DNA of 64,000 nucleotides from Dasypus novemcinctus (GCF_030445035.2 NC_080698.1:6558038-6622037); one strand, 5' to 3'; positions 22,401 through 30,110 are shown, counted from the stretch's first letter. Numbers and translations: made by a program. The notes: generated by a model not told the origin, from the letters alone.

Positions 22401-24903
22401 AGAGAAGCCTTATGCCAGCCTACAGCTGAGATGGAAGCTGGGACCCCAGACCCTTAAGAAGAAGAAGACAGGCTGAACCCTCATAGACATCACCCACCAT
22501 CTTGCTTCAGCACGTGGCAAAGACTGTGGACGAGCAAGTACCTCTTATAGTACCTTGAGTTGGACTCTTTAGGGCCTTGCAAGTGTAAGCTTTTGATGTG
22601 GAGCTGGGGAAGTACAGACATGAAGGAGGACACAAGTGAGTTTTGATCCTGGGGCCCAGGAAGTAAACACGCAGGAGAGGCAGATATGTGACGAAGGAGA
22701 GAAGGCCCTGGGAAAAGAGACAGAGCCATTTGACTGATAGTCTACAGCTGACCTTGTGGAGAGTAGCAAGCCTGAGCTTGTGAGGAGAGAGACAAAGCCT
22801 AGAGAGCCTGATGACCTACAGCTGATATTGGAAGAAGCTGGGAAGAGGATGCCTTAAGAGGAAGAAGGCTGAATGTTGGCAGCCATCTTGCTCCAGCACA
22901 AGGCAAGAGACTTTGGTGAGGGAAGTAACTTGTGCTTTATGGTCTGGGAGATGTAAACTTCTACCCCAAATAAATACCCTTTATAAAAACCAACAGATTT
23001 CTGGTACTTTGCATCAGTACCTCTTTGGCTGACTAATACAGCAGAGTAGGTAGACAATGCATATCTGTTAATTATTTTTTCTGCCAAAGAGAATTAAGAC
23101 TGTTATAGGACCAAGAAGAAAAGATAAATCAAACTGAGAAGGATCAACTCTAGGTCAACGGACAGAAAAGTTACTCCAACCTGAATGGAAGCAAGGGAAG
23201 GGAGCAGAAATGGACAGGTGCGTTCAGTAGGAAAAATAACATCAGACCAGGAAATGGCGATTCACAAACCTCTGCTTTCCCACATATGCACAAATGCACA
23301 CTCTACGTACATGGGTCAAATCATTAAAGAGGAAAAGGAATAGGCTGATGTGTGGTATAAATAGACAAGGCACTGAATTAAAAGCTAGTTTTAAGTCTAG
23401 CTCCACAACTATCTGTGTGATTGTTACTGAGTCAGTGTTAACCTCACCGACCAGTTTACATATGTTAAATGAGAGAGGTACATATGACCAGCTCTAAAAG
23501 TTTAGAAACAATGGGAGGTGTCTAAGGGGGATATCAGATTTTTAAAAAAGAATTCATTGCAAAAATACTCTATTAAAATAATAAAGTAATAAAAGAGCTG
23601 AAAACATAAAGAAAACCTACCAGAACATTTCCAAGCAAGGGTCTTGAAATCATGCCTAGAAGTGATTCCTGTTCCTGACCATGCCCACCAATCCACATAC
23701 AATTTAACTAAGAGAAGGACAGAGATGAAACTATAATAATAAAAGTGAACATAACATACTAAATTCTATCATATATACTTAGTGCCTAATATATTTGTGA
23801 CTATATATATTTATAAATAAAATTTGCCATTTTAACTGTATACTTCAGTGAAGTGCTTAATATTTTAACGTGTAGTATGCTATTTGTTTTATATGCATTA
23901 TCTCATTTCTCATGTTAACAACCTTAGTATAATTATCTGAGGTTTACTATTGAACAGCTGGAAAGCCACGGTTGTTAACCAAATGGATAGAAAGGAATGA
24001 CAGGAGCAGATGTACATTTTTTTTGTGACAGCACCATTATTTTTTCAACTTGTTCTTGTGATATTTTAGGAGAATCAAGAGCATGAGTCAGACAGGCAAG
24101 AAGGGCAGGGAATGGTCTGTTTTGCTCCCAGCTGTACCCTGAGCTCTGAGAGTGCTTGGAACATAGTGTGGGCGCAGTAGGTACTCTGGTTGCTTACGAG
24201 AGATTCTGGTAGCTCATCTAAGCGGTGCTCCAAAGCTTGGTATTCATCTCTTTTTCTGAATACTTCTATGGTTACTATTTAAGTTGGCCTGCTACATCCC
24301 CTGGAGGCATTAGTGGGGAATGCTTTAGCATAGAGGAAAACTTGGTCTTTTTTGAACGGGTTAAGGCAAAGGAAACGTAAACGATGTTTCCTCAGCTATA
24401 AAAGGAGGGACTTGGAGTCAAAGTCGCTCCCAAATCTGAATATTAACTTCACTCACGTTCTCCCTCCTCCGCTCATAAACATGGGGTTTAAGTCGCCAAA
24501 GGGGTGTGCGCGCGCGGAAAATTAGAGGATCCTGGAATAGAATGTGAACCCGCCCAGCGCCTTCTGGTGACAGCAGTTCCCCCGGATTCTCGTCACCCGC
24601 TCGCTCCCTGCGAAGTGCAACCCAGCACGGACACCCCCAGGCAGGAGCGGCGAACCTAGGGGCAGGCCGAAGCAAGGCTGCTGGGAGAGGGCTTCCGCCG
24701 GGATTATCCCTAAGGGGTTCGGCCGAGGTTCACTGACCCGGGGGCCCAGCGCGGCCTCCCCTCCTCAGGCAGGCCCAGGAGCGCGCCTCGCGGCCCCGCC
24801 GCAGGCCACGCCATCGCCGCGGGCCCACCCGTGCGGCGCTTCCGTGGCGGCCGCAGTCCTCTCCTCCGCGCGGCGGAGCCCCGGCGAGCCGGCTACTCAC
24901 CAT
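1401..24903 (-). CDS. LZTFL1: LZTFL1 (BBS17), complete ten-exon gene
   Basis: Joining ten minus-strand exons (24903-24901, 13701-13577, 11679-11485, 9489-9429, 8310-8239, 7092-7027, 6942-6865, 4942-4766, 3974-3871, 1419-1401) gives 900 nt, that is 299 codons and a TAA. This is the known length of human LZTFL1. All introns are GT-AG and the phases agree. The product has an N-terminal region beginning [14 protein letters not shown] and a long charged coiled coil from about residue 95 to 294, with leucine-zipper spacing, ending in KYEPDD. In the known family it is a cytosolic regulator of BBSome entry into cilia. It binds the BBSome and affects Smoothened trafficking; loss causes Bardet-Biedl syndrome 17. 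No frameshift or stop interrupts the frame, so the gene appears intact. Intron 1 is about 11.2 kb and intron 6 only 84 nt. Assignment rests on near-identity to the human protein recalled from memory. Confidence 0.97.
1838..2115 (+). mobile_element. MLT1-like (MaLR) LTR fragment, intron 9
   Basis: The stretch from GGCCCCCCAAAAGTCATG to the end GCCACAGGAATCTAACAT, with the typical CTGTTCTAAGCCACCAAGT near the 3' end, resembles the MLT1 class of mammalian LTRs. It is diverged and lacks retroviral genes. Edges are approximate. The rest of 1420-1837 and 2116-2469 shows nothing recognisable. Confidence 0.6.
2470..2889 (+). mobile_element. DAS-type tRNA-derived SINE
   Basis: The tRNA-like head (GTGGATGTGGCTCAACTGAT, then GGGTTCAAACCCAGG as box B) is followed by the DAS body with repeated GCCAC and AGGAGTG units and an AATAAATAAATC-type A-rich tail. 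This architecture is characteristic of xenarthran SINEs. No clear target duplication is visible. Confidence 0.85.
2986..3406 (+). mobile_element. DAS-type SINE with target duplication
   Basis: The head GGGAAGCAGATTGGGCTCAA, box B GGTTCAAACCCCGGG, a DAS body and an A/T-rich tail are all present. The 11-bp target duplication AACCTGTAACA is at 2975-2985 and 3407-3417. It inserted about 100 bp after the previous SINE. The following region to 3700 holds a G-run and a short (TA)n at about 3520-3533. Confidence 0.9.
3871..3974 (-). CDS. LZTFL1: LZTFL1 exon 9 (residues 260-294)
   Basis: A 104-nt exon, acceptor AAGCAG at 3976-3975 and donor GTACGT after GGCAAA. It encodes [20 protein letters not shown] then [14 protein letters not shown], nearly identical to the human C-terminal coiled coil. 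Lys294 is split AA|A with exon 10. Without splicing, the frame would run on to a TGA/TAA near 3795, giving an unrelated tail. Confidence 0.96.
4766..4942 (-). CDS. LZTFL1: LZTFL1 exon 8 (residues 201-259)
   Basis: A 177-nt phase-0 exon and the second longest after exon 3. The acceptor is TTTTTCATAG and the donor GTCAGG. It encodes [20 protein letters not shown] through [18 protein letters not shown] to SLAEK, uninterrupted coiled coil. A SINE begins only about 20 nt upstream of its acceptor (see findings), so the branch-point region is unusual. Confidence 0.95.
4964..5321 (+). mobile_element. Two truncated DAS-type SINEs in tandem
   Basis: The first unit starts at 4964 with TGGGAAGCAGATGTGGCTCA and is shortened. 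The second starts near 5150 with GGGAGTGGATATGGCTCAAG and ends in a T/A-rich tail near 5321. Both lack most of the DAS body. The left edge lies about 20 nt from the exon 8 acceptor. 5322-5686 contains nothing recognisable. Confidence 0.8.
5697..5809 (-). mobile_element. Short tRNA-Ala-derived SINE, gene-like head
   Basis: On the minus strand a 72-nt tRNA-like head (5808-5737) has box A TAGCTCAAGTGG, box B GGTTCGATCCC and paired acceptor ends GGAGTTG/TACCTCC, directly followed by an A-rich tail. The anticodon stem does not pair and the anticodon position reads CTC, so it is a retroposed copy and not a functional tRNA gene. Target duplication GAAGAATT(T/C)T is at 5687-5696 and 5810-5819. Confidence 0.85.
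5940..6455 (+). mobile_element. LTR-like repeat, 5'-truncated
   Basis: The 3' half matches the family at 34999-35692 and 36022-36590: the AAGCACCTCTTATGGTGCCT motif, then CCTTTATAAAAGCCAACCCA, TTTCTGGTACTTTGC and GGCAAACTAAAATA. The element is diverged and its 5' TG end is missing. It contains no retroviral coding sequence. 6456-6864 holds no recognisable element. Confidence 0.65.
6865..6942 (-). CDS. LZTFL1: LZTFL1 exon 7 (residues 175-200)
   Basis: A 78-nt phase-0 exon, acceptor GATAG and donor GTAAAA. It encodes [20 protein letters not shown] followed by DQGDQK, continuing the coiled coil. Several conservative changes from remembered human sequence (K/R, N/D) leave the heptad pattern unchanged. 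Confidence 0.95.
7027..7092 (-). CDS. LZTFL1: LZTFL1 exon 6 (residues 153-174)
   Basis: A 66-nt phase-0 exon, acceptor CTAAG and donor GTAACT. It encodes [20 protein letters not shown] then IQ, a clear heptad coiled coil with leucines at zipper spacing. It is separated from exon 7 by an intron of only 84 nt. Confidence 0.95.
7590..7880 (+). repeat. L2 (LINE2) 3'-end fragment
   Basis: The series TTCTTCTGCCTGGCGTGCCC, CTTCAAGGTCCATCTCAGG, then TGAGGGCAAGGGACTAGGTA is the usual order of mammalian L2 3' ends. It lies in intron 5. The surrounding 7100-7590 and 7880-8230 show no gene; the open frame over this stretch is a by-product of low TA content. Confidence 0.65.
8239..8310 (-). CDS. LZTFL1: LZTFL1 exon 5 (residues 129-152)
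   Basis: A 72-nt phase-0 exon, acceptor TTTTAG and donor GTAACG. It encodes [20 protein letters not shown] then LLNQ. The proline/glycine-rich stretch is the linker between two coiled-coil segments. It is variable at its start (human PILDVTK from memory) and conserved after KPKLAPLN. Confidence 0.95.
8568..8602. repeat. GGAAGG-type low-complexity tract
   Basis: A purine-rich run of GAAG/GGGA units in intron 4. Confidence 0.7.
8740..8980 (+). repeat. Old L1 3'-end-like fragment
   Basis: Phrases such as CTGGCAGTTTAGCAATACAG and ACCAACAGGGAATAATTACG followed by GCAGCCATATAATGGAATG resemble the 3' part of ancient L1 elements. It is strongly diverged, and edges and class are uncertain. Confidence 0.4.
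9429..9489 (-). CDS. LZTFL1: LZTFL1 exon 4 (residues 108-128)
   Basis: A 61-nt exon with acceptor TTCAAG at 9491-9490 and donor GTAAGT after AAAAAG. It encodes [20 protein letters not shown], matching the start of the coiled-coil half. Arg108 is completed by its first base. Confidence 0.95.
9745..10113 (-). mobile_element. DAS-type SINE with target duplication, intron 3
   Basis: A complete minus-strand copy with T-rich tail at the left, DAS body, and a tRNA-like head at the right (box B complement GGTTTGAACCGCGG). The 8-bp duplication CCAATTCT is at 9737-9744 and 10114-10121. It is very similar to the copy at 37738-38114. Confidence 0.92.
10668..11093 (+). mobile_element. 5'-truncated L1 3' UTR insertion
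   Basis: Starting with AATGTGGCACTGGTGTGGGA at about 10692, it matches the 3' UTR copies at 31767-32962, 52154-52463 and 57720-58100. It includes the G-rich tract and the end TTTTTTTAATGTAATATT with an A-rich tail. The 15-bp duplication AAATTTAAGTG(T/C)AAG is at 10653-10667 and 11094-11108. About 24 nt before the L1 match look like filler DNA. Confidence 0.85.
11485..11679 (-). CDS. LZTFL1: LZTFL1 exon 3 (residues 43-108)
   Basis: The acceptor is GCAG before G-CTG-GTG at 11679; the donor GTATCA follows AACAG at 11485. It encodes [18 protein letters not shown] through the strongly conserved [18 protein letters not shown] to ELENR. The exon is unusually GC-rich (about 61% by hand count, 66% in 11521-11640). 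It carries most of the substitutions seen against remembered human sequence, including Ser55 to Trp. The frame and both splice sites are intact, so it is a real exon and not a decayed copy. Confidence 0.95.
12190..12350 (-). repeat. Possible MIR relic, intron 2
   Basis: GGCTCAGAGGACGGAGGTGA then TTTGCCCGAGGCACC resembles the inverted MIR core. It is weak and diverged. The rest of intron 2 (11680-13576) shows no gene or confident repeat. Confidence 0.3.
13577..13701 (-). CDS. LZTFL1: LZTFL1 exon 2 (residues 2-43)
   Basis: The acceptor is TTTTTCAG before GCAGAG at 13701; the donor GTATCA follows AGCAG at 13577. It encodes the conserved N-terminus from [19 protein letters not shown] to CFQDLKESR. 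From memory, only one residue differs from human (Glu8 is Asp). GC content is about 42% by hand count. The last codon (Arg43) is split 2+1 with exon 3. Confidence 0.96.
13828..17000 (-). mobile_element. L1 element A, truncated at both ends
   Basis: A minus-strand L1 with part of the 5' region and ORF1 (coiled-coil frame around 16362-16568), then the ORF2 endonuclease (frame at 14360-14578 with TIINIYTPN and [20 protein letters not shown]-type sequence) and the start of the reverse transcriptase. It stops near 13828 at an A-rich site in the RT region. A DAS SINE interrupts it at 15083-15594. Many stops and frameshifts make it inactive. Confidence 0.85.
15083..15594 (-). mobile_element. DAS-type SINE inside L1 A
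   Basis: A minus-strand copy with T-rich tail, expanded body of CACTGGCTCAC-like units, and a tRNA-like head whose complement ends TTGAGCCACATCTACTTCCC. The 14-bp target duplication TATCATTACTTTTT is at 15069-15082 and 15595-15608. At about 510 bp it is longer than its relatives because the GGGCACTGGCTCAC-type unit is repeated. Confidence 0.88.
17215..17330 (-). repeat. MIR, first half (split by L1 B)
   Basis: GAGCCTACAATGTGCCAGGC then TCATTTAACCCTCATCACAA is the inverted MIR 3' part. It stops at ATGGAGTAAA where L1 B begins, and the element resumes at about 20549 with CACTTTATAGATGAAGAAAC. This is one MIR interrupted by a 3.2-kb insertion. Confidence 0.7.
17331..20548 (+). mobile_element. 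L1 element B, 5'-complete, 3'-truncated, holding a solo LTR
   Basis: It begins with GGAGTTCCGGGAAGATGGCG, an L1 5'-end signature also seen in inverted form at about 40100-40119. It runs through a 5' UTR, ORF1-like sequence (about 18100-18950), the ORF2 endonuclease region and the start of the RT, ending near 20548 at GATTGAAAAAAT. An LTR at 19543-19984 interrupts ORF2. Excluding the LTR it is about 2.8 kb. It lacks the rest of ORF2 and the 3' UTR, which is uncommon for L1. Confidence 0.82.
19543..19984 (+). mobile_element. Solo ERV LTR inside L1 B
   Basis: A 442-bp element bounded by TG...CA (TGTGGGAAAC to GTGACTCCGACA), with a TATA-like TATATAAAG near 19858 and AATAAA near 19880. It has a near-perfect 6-bp target duplication, GAGGAC (19537-19542) and GAGGAT (19985-19990). 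A 6-bp duplication is typical of class II (beta-like) ERVs. No internal retroviral sequence is present, consistent with recombination between two LTRs. Confidence 0.85.
20549..20690 (-). repeat. MIR, second half (split by L1 B)
   Basis: CACTTTATAGATGAAGAAAC, then TGAATGAGGCAATCGAACTC and AGAGCCCACATTCTACCTTG continue the inverted MIR begun at 17215. 20690-21200 shows nothing recognisable. Confidence 0.65.
21206..21618 (+). mobile_element. ERV-L-like LTR
   Basis: A 413-bp element starting TGTGATGGTTAGGC and ending GAACCCTAACTATTACA, with CCCAGTTGTTTGGTCAAGCA near its 5' end. The TG...CA boundaries and terminal motifs fit mammalian ERV-L/MLT-type LTRs. No target duplication is seen, and there are no retroviral genes. 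Confidence 0.6.
21740..22007 (+). repeat. L1 ORF2 3' fragment
   Basis: ATATCTGATAAGCGTTTAAT, then TATCCAGAAAATATAAAGAA and TTAGGGAAATGCAAACAAAA is the typical C-terminal ORF2 region of L1 in plus orientation, closely paralleled at 51790-52020. It is cut on the right by the LTR starting at 22008. Confidence 0.75.
22008..23040 (+). mobile_element. Composite LTR-like repeat with internal duplication
   Basis: It starts TGTGACAGTTTGATATTA and ends GGCTGACTAATACA, like the LTRs at 34999 and 36022, but is about 1,030 bp against 570-690. The body is present twice: a first copy from 22008 to about 22600 stops before the AATAAA motif. A second partial copy (from GATCCTGGGGCCCAGGAAG near 22640) carries on to the end with AATAAATACCCTTTATAAAA. 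This looks like unequal recombination. It is non-coding. Confidence 0.65.
23360..23490 (+). repeat. Possible MIR relic
   Basis: TTAAGTCTAGCTCCACAACT, ATCTGTGTGATTGTTACTGA and GTTAAATGAGAGAGG follow the MIR core order. It is diverged. The rest of 23041-24500 is unannotated intron 1 sequence. Confidence 0.4.
24901..24903 (-). CDS. LZTFL1: LZTFL1 exon 1 coding part (start codon only)
   Basis: On the minus strand the sequence reads GCCGCCATG followed at once by the donor GTGAGT (24900-24895). The exon therefore encodes only Met1, in a strong Kozak context, and the rest of exon 1 upstream is 5' UTR. The next exon opens with GCA (Ala2), restoring the family start Met-Ala-Glu-Leu. The start lies in the CpG-island promoter, which supports this choice over the downstream in-frame Met18. 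Confidence 0.93.
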
Positions 24904-25184
24904 GGCGGCGGGCGGCGGGCGAGAAGAGTGGGAGAGGTCGGCGAGCCCGGGACCGCCGAGAGTGGCCGCGCCGCGGAAGACGCGCGGGGAGGGCCGCCTG
25001 TTTGTAAGCCTCGCGTTGCTAGGGGGAACGGAGGCACGTGGTCTTGGTGTTCTGCGTTCTCATTGGTCTTCGAGATCACGGACAGGAAGTGCAACGTGAC
25101 AGGCAGACAGCCGCATGCGCATTCTCTGCCAGAGCCGGGAAGTCCCGCCTTTTCGCGCCACGCTAGCTTGGAGAGCGGGCCGCC

Positions 25185-25199
25185 GTTGTCACGGGTAAC
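25185..25199. promoter_or_regulatory. RFX X-box-like site
   Basis: GTTGTC-ACG-GGTAAC is an imperfect inverted repeat that fits the X-box (GTNRCC, 0-3 nt spacer, RGYAAC) with one mismatch in the left half. RFX factors drive many ciliary genes, and LZTFL1 is a BBSome regulator, so the location is meaningful. Function is inferred. Confidence 0.5.
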
Positions 25200-25551
25200 G
25201 GGAGGGGAGGTGTGGCCGGGGGCCTGGCCTGAGCTCCCCCTAAGGGCCTGTTCCCAAGCTGTTCGCAGCCTGGCTTCCGCCAGGGCCGTGGCCTCGAGGG
25301 CTGATTTCAGACCTTTTCACCTCAGGAGACGCAGGGCGCGCCCCCGACGCCCTCCCTGGTTGCCGAGTCTGGCCGATGTCCGTAGCGCTGCCGATTTCTG
25401 GACAGAAGCCTGAGCCTTGAACGACCCTCCCTTCACGTCCCAACCTGTCCGCGCCCAGCATTTTTTCTTTTATATTCCTGTTAGCAAGATCTGTAAATTA
25501 GCACCTTTCCCGTAAAAATGCAAATGGAGTTAATTTTTCTAAAAAAAAACA

Positions 25552-25725
25552 GTGGTTTTCACACTTAGGCCCAGAATCGCCAGGGAAGCTCTTTGAACAA
25601 ATAGCTTTCCTGGCCTCCTAAGAATTTCCGACTCATGAAGTCTAACGTGGTGTCCTTGGAACCTGCAATTTTTTACGGACCCTCCCGGAGTGGTCACGGG
25701 CCCTTCTTTAAGAAGCAACACTAGA
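25552..25725 (+). repeat. MER5-like hAT relic
   Basis: CAGTGGTTTTCACACTTAGG at the left and a degenerate complement (AAGAAGCAACACT) at the right enclose GCCAGGGAAGCTCTTTGAAC-like sequence, as in non-autonomous MER5/Charlie elements. It lies just upstream of the LZTFL1 promoter. Confidence 0.55.
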
Positions 25726-28700
25726 AGAGGCAAAGGTGTAAGGATGAGATAGATTATTGCAAATATCAGGGGCTTGAGGCTGGATAGATGAAGGCTATTG
25801 AGTGGGCATTTCAGCAGGCTTAGGCAGAAACAGGAACCAGACTCAGTCCTTGGGGAAGGCATGAATAAGCTAAAAAGTTGGGCTCACTGCTGTAGTCACT
25901 GAAATAAGGAGCGCAGTGCGGGAAGCTAATAGTTTTCTGAGAGAATCTAGGAACTTTAAAATAGAGGAAAGGAAATTTGACATTAGCACTGAATCATGAA
26001 AAGATAAGATCATGCTTTATGGGTTTATGTTGATTTGGGCCACTACAAAGTGTAATTTAAAATTGATCGCAATAGTATGATTTTTAGATTGAGAAAGGAT
26101 TTTAGAGACCACCTTGGTTCCATCTGCTTAACTTAAGATGAAGAGACAGGGAGCCCAGGTTACATGTCCAAGGCTGAATGGGGCATCTGAGGCTTGAGTC
26201 TGTGATGAAACTAATACAAATATGTTTTCAAGAGCAAAACCAGAAGGCAGGTGTGAACTATTCTGGGTCAGTGGGTGGTGTTAAATCAGCTTCTGGTTTC
26301 AAGAATTTCATTTTTCTTTTCATATCTTGCCACATTCGTTTTTTCCCCAACATAAATGACACACCAAGTTAAGTACAAAGGTTAGAAGTTCTCCCAAGAA
26401 CTGAGCCCAACACTCTTTTAAAAGTAAGCTTGAGACTTTCCTTGCCAGAACAAAGTAGTGCCAGACAAGATTTTTAGAACAAAGCTAACTTATGAAGGGA
26501 TGATTTCTTTAGAAGAGATGCAGTGATGGAAACACGTTTGTTAGTTAAATGGTTACTACAGTAAAACAGAAAGAATTAAAACAGATAATTTTCAATTCAG
26601 ACAAGGTATGTGCTGGAAGGAAACAGTATTTTTGGATGAGGAGAGGCAGTGCAGAAAAGTAAAGCATCTTGCTGAGAAAGGAGGCAGCCGAGCCAGGTCT
26701 GGAATCCAGATCTCATGATTACTGGCAAGTTTCTTGACCATTAGGTCCCATCCAAGTATAGGTGACAGGGCTCTCCTTCCACAACTTAATACTACCCCTC
26801 TGGAAGTAAGGCCCCCCCTCGCCCCCGTTTAGGGGAGTTTACAAGTGTCCCAGGATTGTTGAAAAGCAGTGGTGGGGATAGGAACAGTTTGCCAATTTGG
26901 AGGGGGCTTGGTAAAGTCTTGGGGGCACGGTTAGAAGTTCTTTGCTTGAATGGTCAGGGCTAATGTGCAGAAAATTGCCTATGGAAGGCTCTCAAGCTTG
27001 GAGCATAAGAAGAATGCCTCTCGGGTAACCTGGAGCCCTCTTGGGCAGAGGAAGACTTTCTGGAGGGACTGACTTGGCTGTGCCCGACCTGGCCTTTGGC
27101 GTGGCTCCCTGCCTTTGGCCCCCCAGAGCATCTGAAGGAATTGCTGTCTCCCACCAAGCTCTACGTGGACAGGTTCTCCCAGCCCCAGAACAAGCCCTTC
27201 CAATTCAGTTAAATCTCCCCTCTACCATGCTGCTTCTCACTCTTCTGTTGAATGAGTGTTTGTAGAAATTAATAATAATAGTTGCCATTTATTTAGTGTC
27301 TGCTGCCGGCAGACACTTCCATTCCAGTAGTTGCTCCTCACAACCTTTGGTTCTTTTTTTTCTTCAGTAGATTATTCATTGAGTTCGCAGAGTGTGCGTA
27401 TGTCTTTATTAGATATTGTGGATATAAGGCAAAGGAGGAATTTCATAAACGCTTTTATGACATTTAAGTAAACAAGATTATTCATCAGTTTGCATTTCTG
27501 AGGCAAGTTAAGTGTGTTTTCTCACAGGCGAACTCCTATGCTTGCTGGGAGTTGTTCATGCAGGACAACTGAAGGAGTGGGTGGATAATGCAAATATTGT
27601 ATTTGTGAGGATGTTTGTGGTTTGGGGATTTTTTAAGTTGTTCTGCAGAGCTGTATCAGCTAATAATTTTAATTTAAAATTCTATTTTAATCTAAAATCT
27701 CCTGTACCAAGGAGATTGTAATATCACTGTGAGCCAATTTACCCAACAGAATTGAACATTGTTACATAAGCTGCCAAAATAGTGTCAGCAATTAAGAACA
27801 TGTATTTTCTGTCTTAAGTGGACAAATTTGGCTCATGAAAAGGCTGAACTTGTACTTCAGGTTGTTTACTAGCTGGGTTGACCACCAACGCAAACAATTC
27901 AAACTGTGAGGGCAAAGGGCTCTTTCCTAGGCGCAACACGAGCCTCTTAGACTTACTGTACTTTTTAAATGGCTGTGACGATTTTCAAAGTGTGTGTGTG
28001 TAAATTTGGAGGAATGGGAGGCATACAAACAAGGCCATTATAATGTACCTTTTACCATAGTTCAACACAAAACCAAAATAAACAGTGTCTTTTTATTTTA
28101 TGACAACTTTTGTATCATTACAACTTTGTGGCCACAAAGTTGAGTCTCTAACAGAAGAAGAGCTGGAGGGCCTCAGGAGACTCCAGCTGCCCATACGCTG
28201 TTGGCCTTCGGGCTGAGCAGGAGTTGCAGGGTGAAGTGTAAGAGGGGAGCTAAGGTGAGGCTTAAGTTAAAAAGTAAGTAATAAAGAATGTGATTCATTT
28301 AAAAGAAGTCCAGGTAATACACAGAAAAGGCAAGACGGGAAGAGCAAAGTTTGAGAGACACTGAGCTGGTAAGTAGGTGGGGAGTGATTCGGGGAAGATC
28401 ATTTGGGGGGATTCCCTTGAAGAAGGCAGTCTTTGGAGAGAGAACTGCTTCTGCCGTGGCATTCGATGAGGGTCCCCTGCAGCTTCCCCGCTCTGTCCAG
28501 TTACAACTGAAAAAGTAGCCAAGGCTTTAAAGAAGGGCCGAGCCGAGGATTAGCTGGGGTCTGTGAGTAGGTCTCTAGTGGGCATGGGGCTGTTTTAGAT
28601 TCTTCTGTTGTTTTCTTCCTCTGTTTTCAAAACGTTCTAGTGACCGGCAGCGCACTGGGGGAGTGCTGACAAATTTGATTAGCAGAATCACCATCACATA

Positions 28701-30110
28701 CATTTAAAGAGGTCAGGCAAGGAAGTGGTTCACCATAAACTATTACAACTCTCTTCAAGATTGTGTGGATAACGGCAGTTACTTAGCCCAGATAATAGAT
28801 CAGTTTCACTGATAAATCTCCATACCCTAACAGCGCCCCAAAAGAAACAAACATGAAAACCGCCCAAAAGTTAAATCTCCCTCAAAAAAATGTTAGGAAT
28901 TGGTTGTGGGGAATACTTTCTTGTGGGGTTCAGGAAAAAGTGACTGTGGAGGTGTTGATAACGTGCGTTGATGCCCTCTTGCACAGCCCCATCTACACGC
29001 ATTCATTTGAGTTGGACCCATGAGCTTAGGAGTTCAGCCCCTGCTTAGGAGTTCAGCCCCTAGACTTGAAGACACTGGGGAGGTCGGGTGAGCTAGACAG
29101 GATTGGCCCCTTTCAAAAATGGCCTCATAATCAAGTCAAGGGCAAGTGCAAGCTTGCAAAAAATTCTCAAGGCAGACAGTAAGCTGGAAGGGAGGTTCAG
29201 AGAAGGGAAAGGACCCTCTGTTGAGGATGGAGACAAAAGGTTCAGAAAAGTCTTCCAGAAGGCAGTAGAAGTGGGGCTAGGCTTTCGAAGGGGGGTGGAA
29301 GTGTTGTGGGTGGGTGTGATTATAATGGAGGAAAAAGGGTTATCTTGAACAAAGAACCAGAATTTTCATCAGGTGCTGTAGAAGGATCCAGGAATGTACC
29401 TTGAGATTTATTATTATTCCAAAAGTCATATTGCAATAAGAGATTTACTCATGGCCTGTACGTAAGAAGGCTGCCTTATTCAGGTACGTGGCCTTCTTAG
29501 GGCTGTGATCTCCCCTAAATATTTACCTGCATTACTGGCAATGTAAATGTGTGCACTAATTGCATCCTACTTCAGGAAGTAAAAAAACAGACAAATTTGC
29601 TGGGAATGTTTTACCTACAAAGTTGTGCCTGTGTAGTGCCTTTGAAAGGTAGGAACGACCCAGTGCAAACAGAGTTCATGAATGGAATTTTTCTAAATGG
29701 GATGTACGAATACCCAGAAAATGGAGGTGAAAGGAAACATCATTCTTCACCAGTGGTGATGTTATAGCTGCTACAGCATTTCAGGTTCCTTGAAGGAACG
29801 AATCTTCATGATCTAATCAATCCGAGACCCCAGCAAGGACTAGACCGTGGTAAGCGCTAGGTGATGCTTCCAGAAACGTGTTGAGATAATCAGGACCATC
29901 CTGACAAACACAAGTGTTCCTGCTGGGGAGACACTGTGTCTGTGGGTTGCTTTTGGCCCTGGCCATCCTTTCTCTGGAAGCCCATCTCCCATCACATCAC
30001 CCATATTCAGCTGTCCCTATGTCCCATGCTCAATATAATTTTGAGATGGTTTATGTAACTTAAAAAACAACAACAAATATATTCATTTATTTTTGTGCTC
30101 TTCTGTCCAT
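25726..30110. other. 5' flank without recognisable gene
   Basis: No exon-like conserved reading frame is visible on either strand. Weak MIR-like pieces occur near 26085-26170, 26640-26760 and 27275-27330. The remainder is unassigned. In human the corresponding side of LZTFL1 leads towards CCR9, so regulatory sequence is possible but not demonstrable here. Confidence 0.5.

Larger units (their letters stand above)
24530..25420 (-). promoter_or_regulatory. LZTFL1: CpG-island promoter and 5' UTR of LZTFL1
   Basis: This is the most CpG-dense stretch of the window; it overlaps the start codon and extends several hundred bases upstream on the minus strand. There is no TATA box. Readable sites cluster at 25035-25199: CACGTG E-box (25035-25040), inverted CCAAT (25062-25066), ETS-like ACAGGAAGTG (25082-25091), NRF1-like GCATGCGCA (25113-25121), E2F-like TTTCGCGCC (25151-25159) and an RFX-like inverted repeat (25185-25199). 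Transcription start is probably around 25000-25150, by inference. Confidence 0.85.

Noticed and set aside
24844-25413. 189-codon plus-strand frame over the CpG island
   Set aside because: It is antisense to the LZTFL1 promoter, Arg/Ala/Pro-rich with no recognisable domain, and expected by chance in GC-rich DNA lacking stops.
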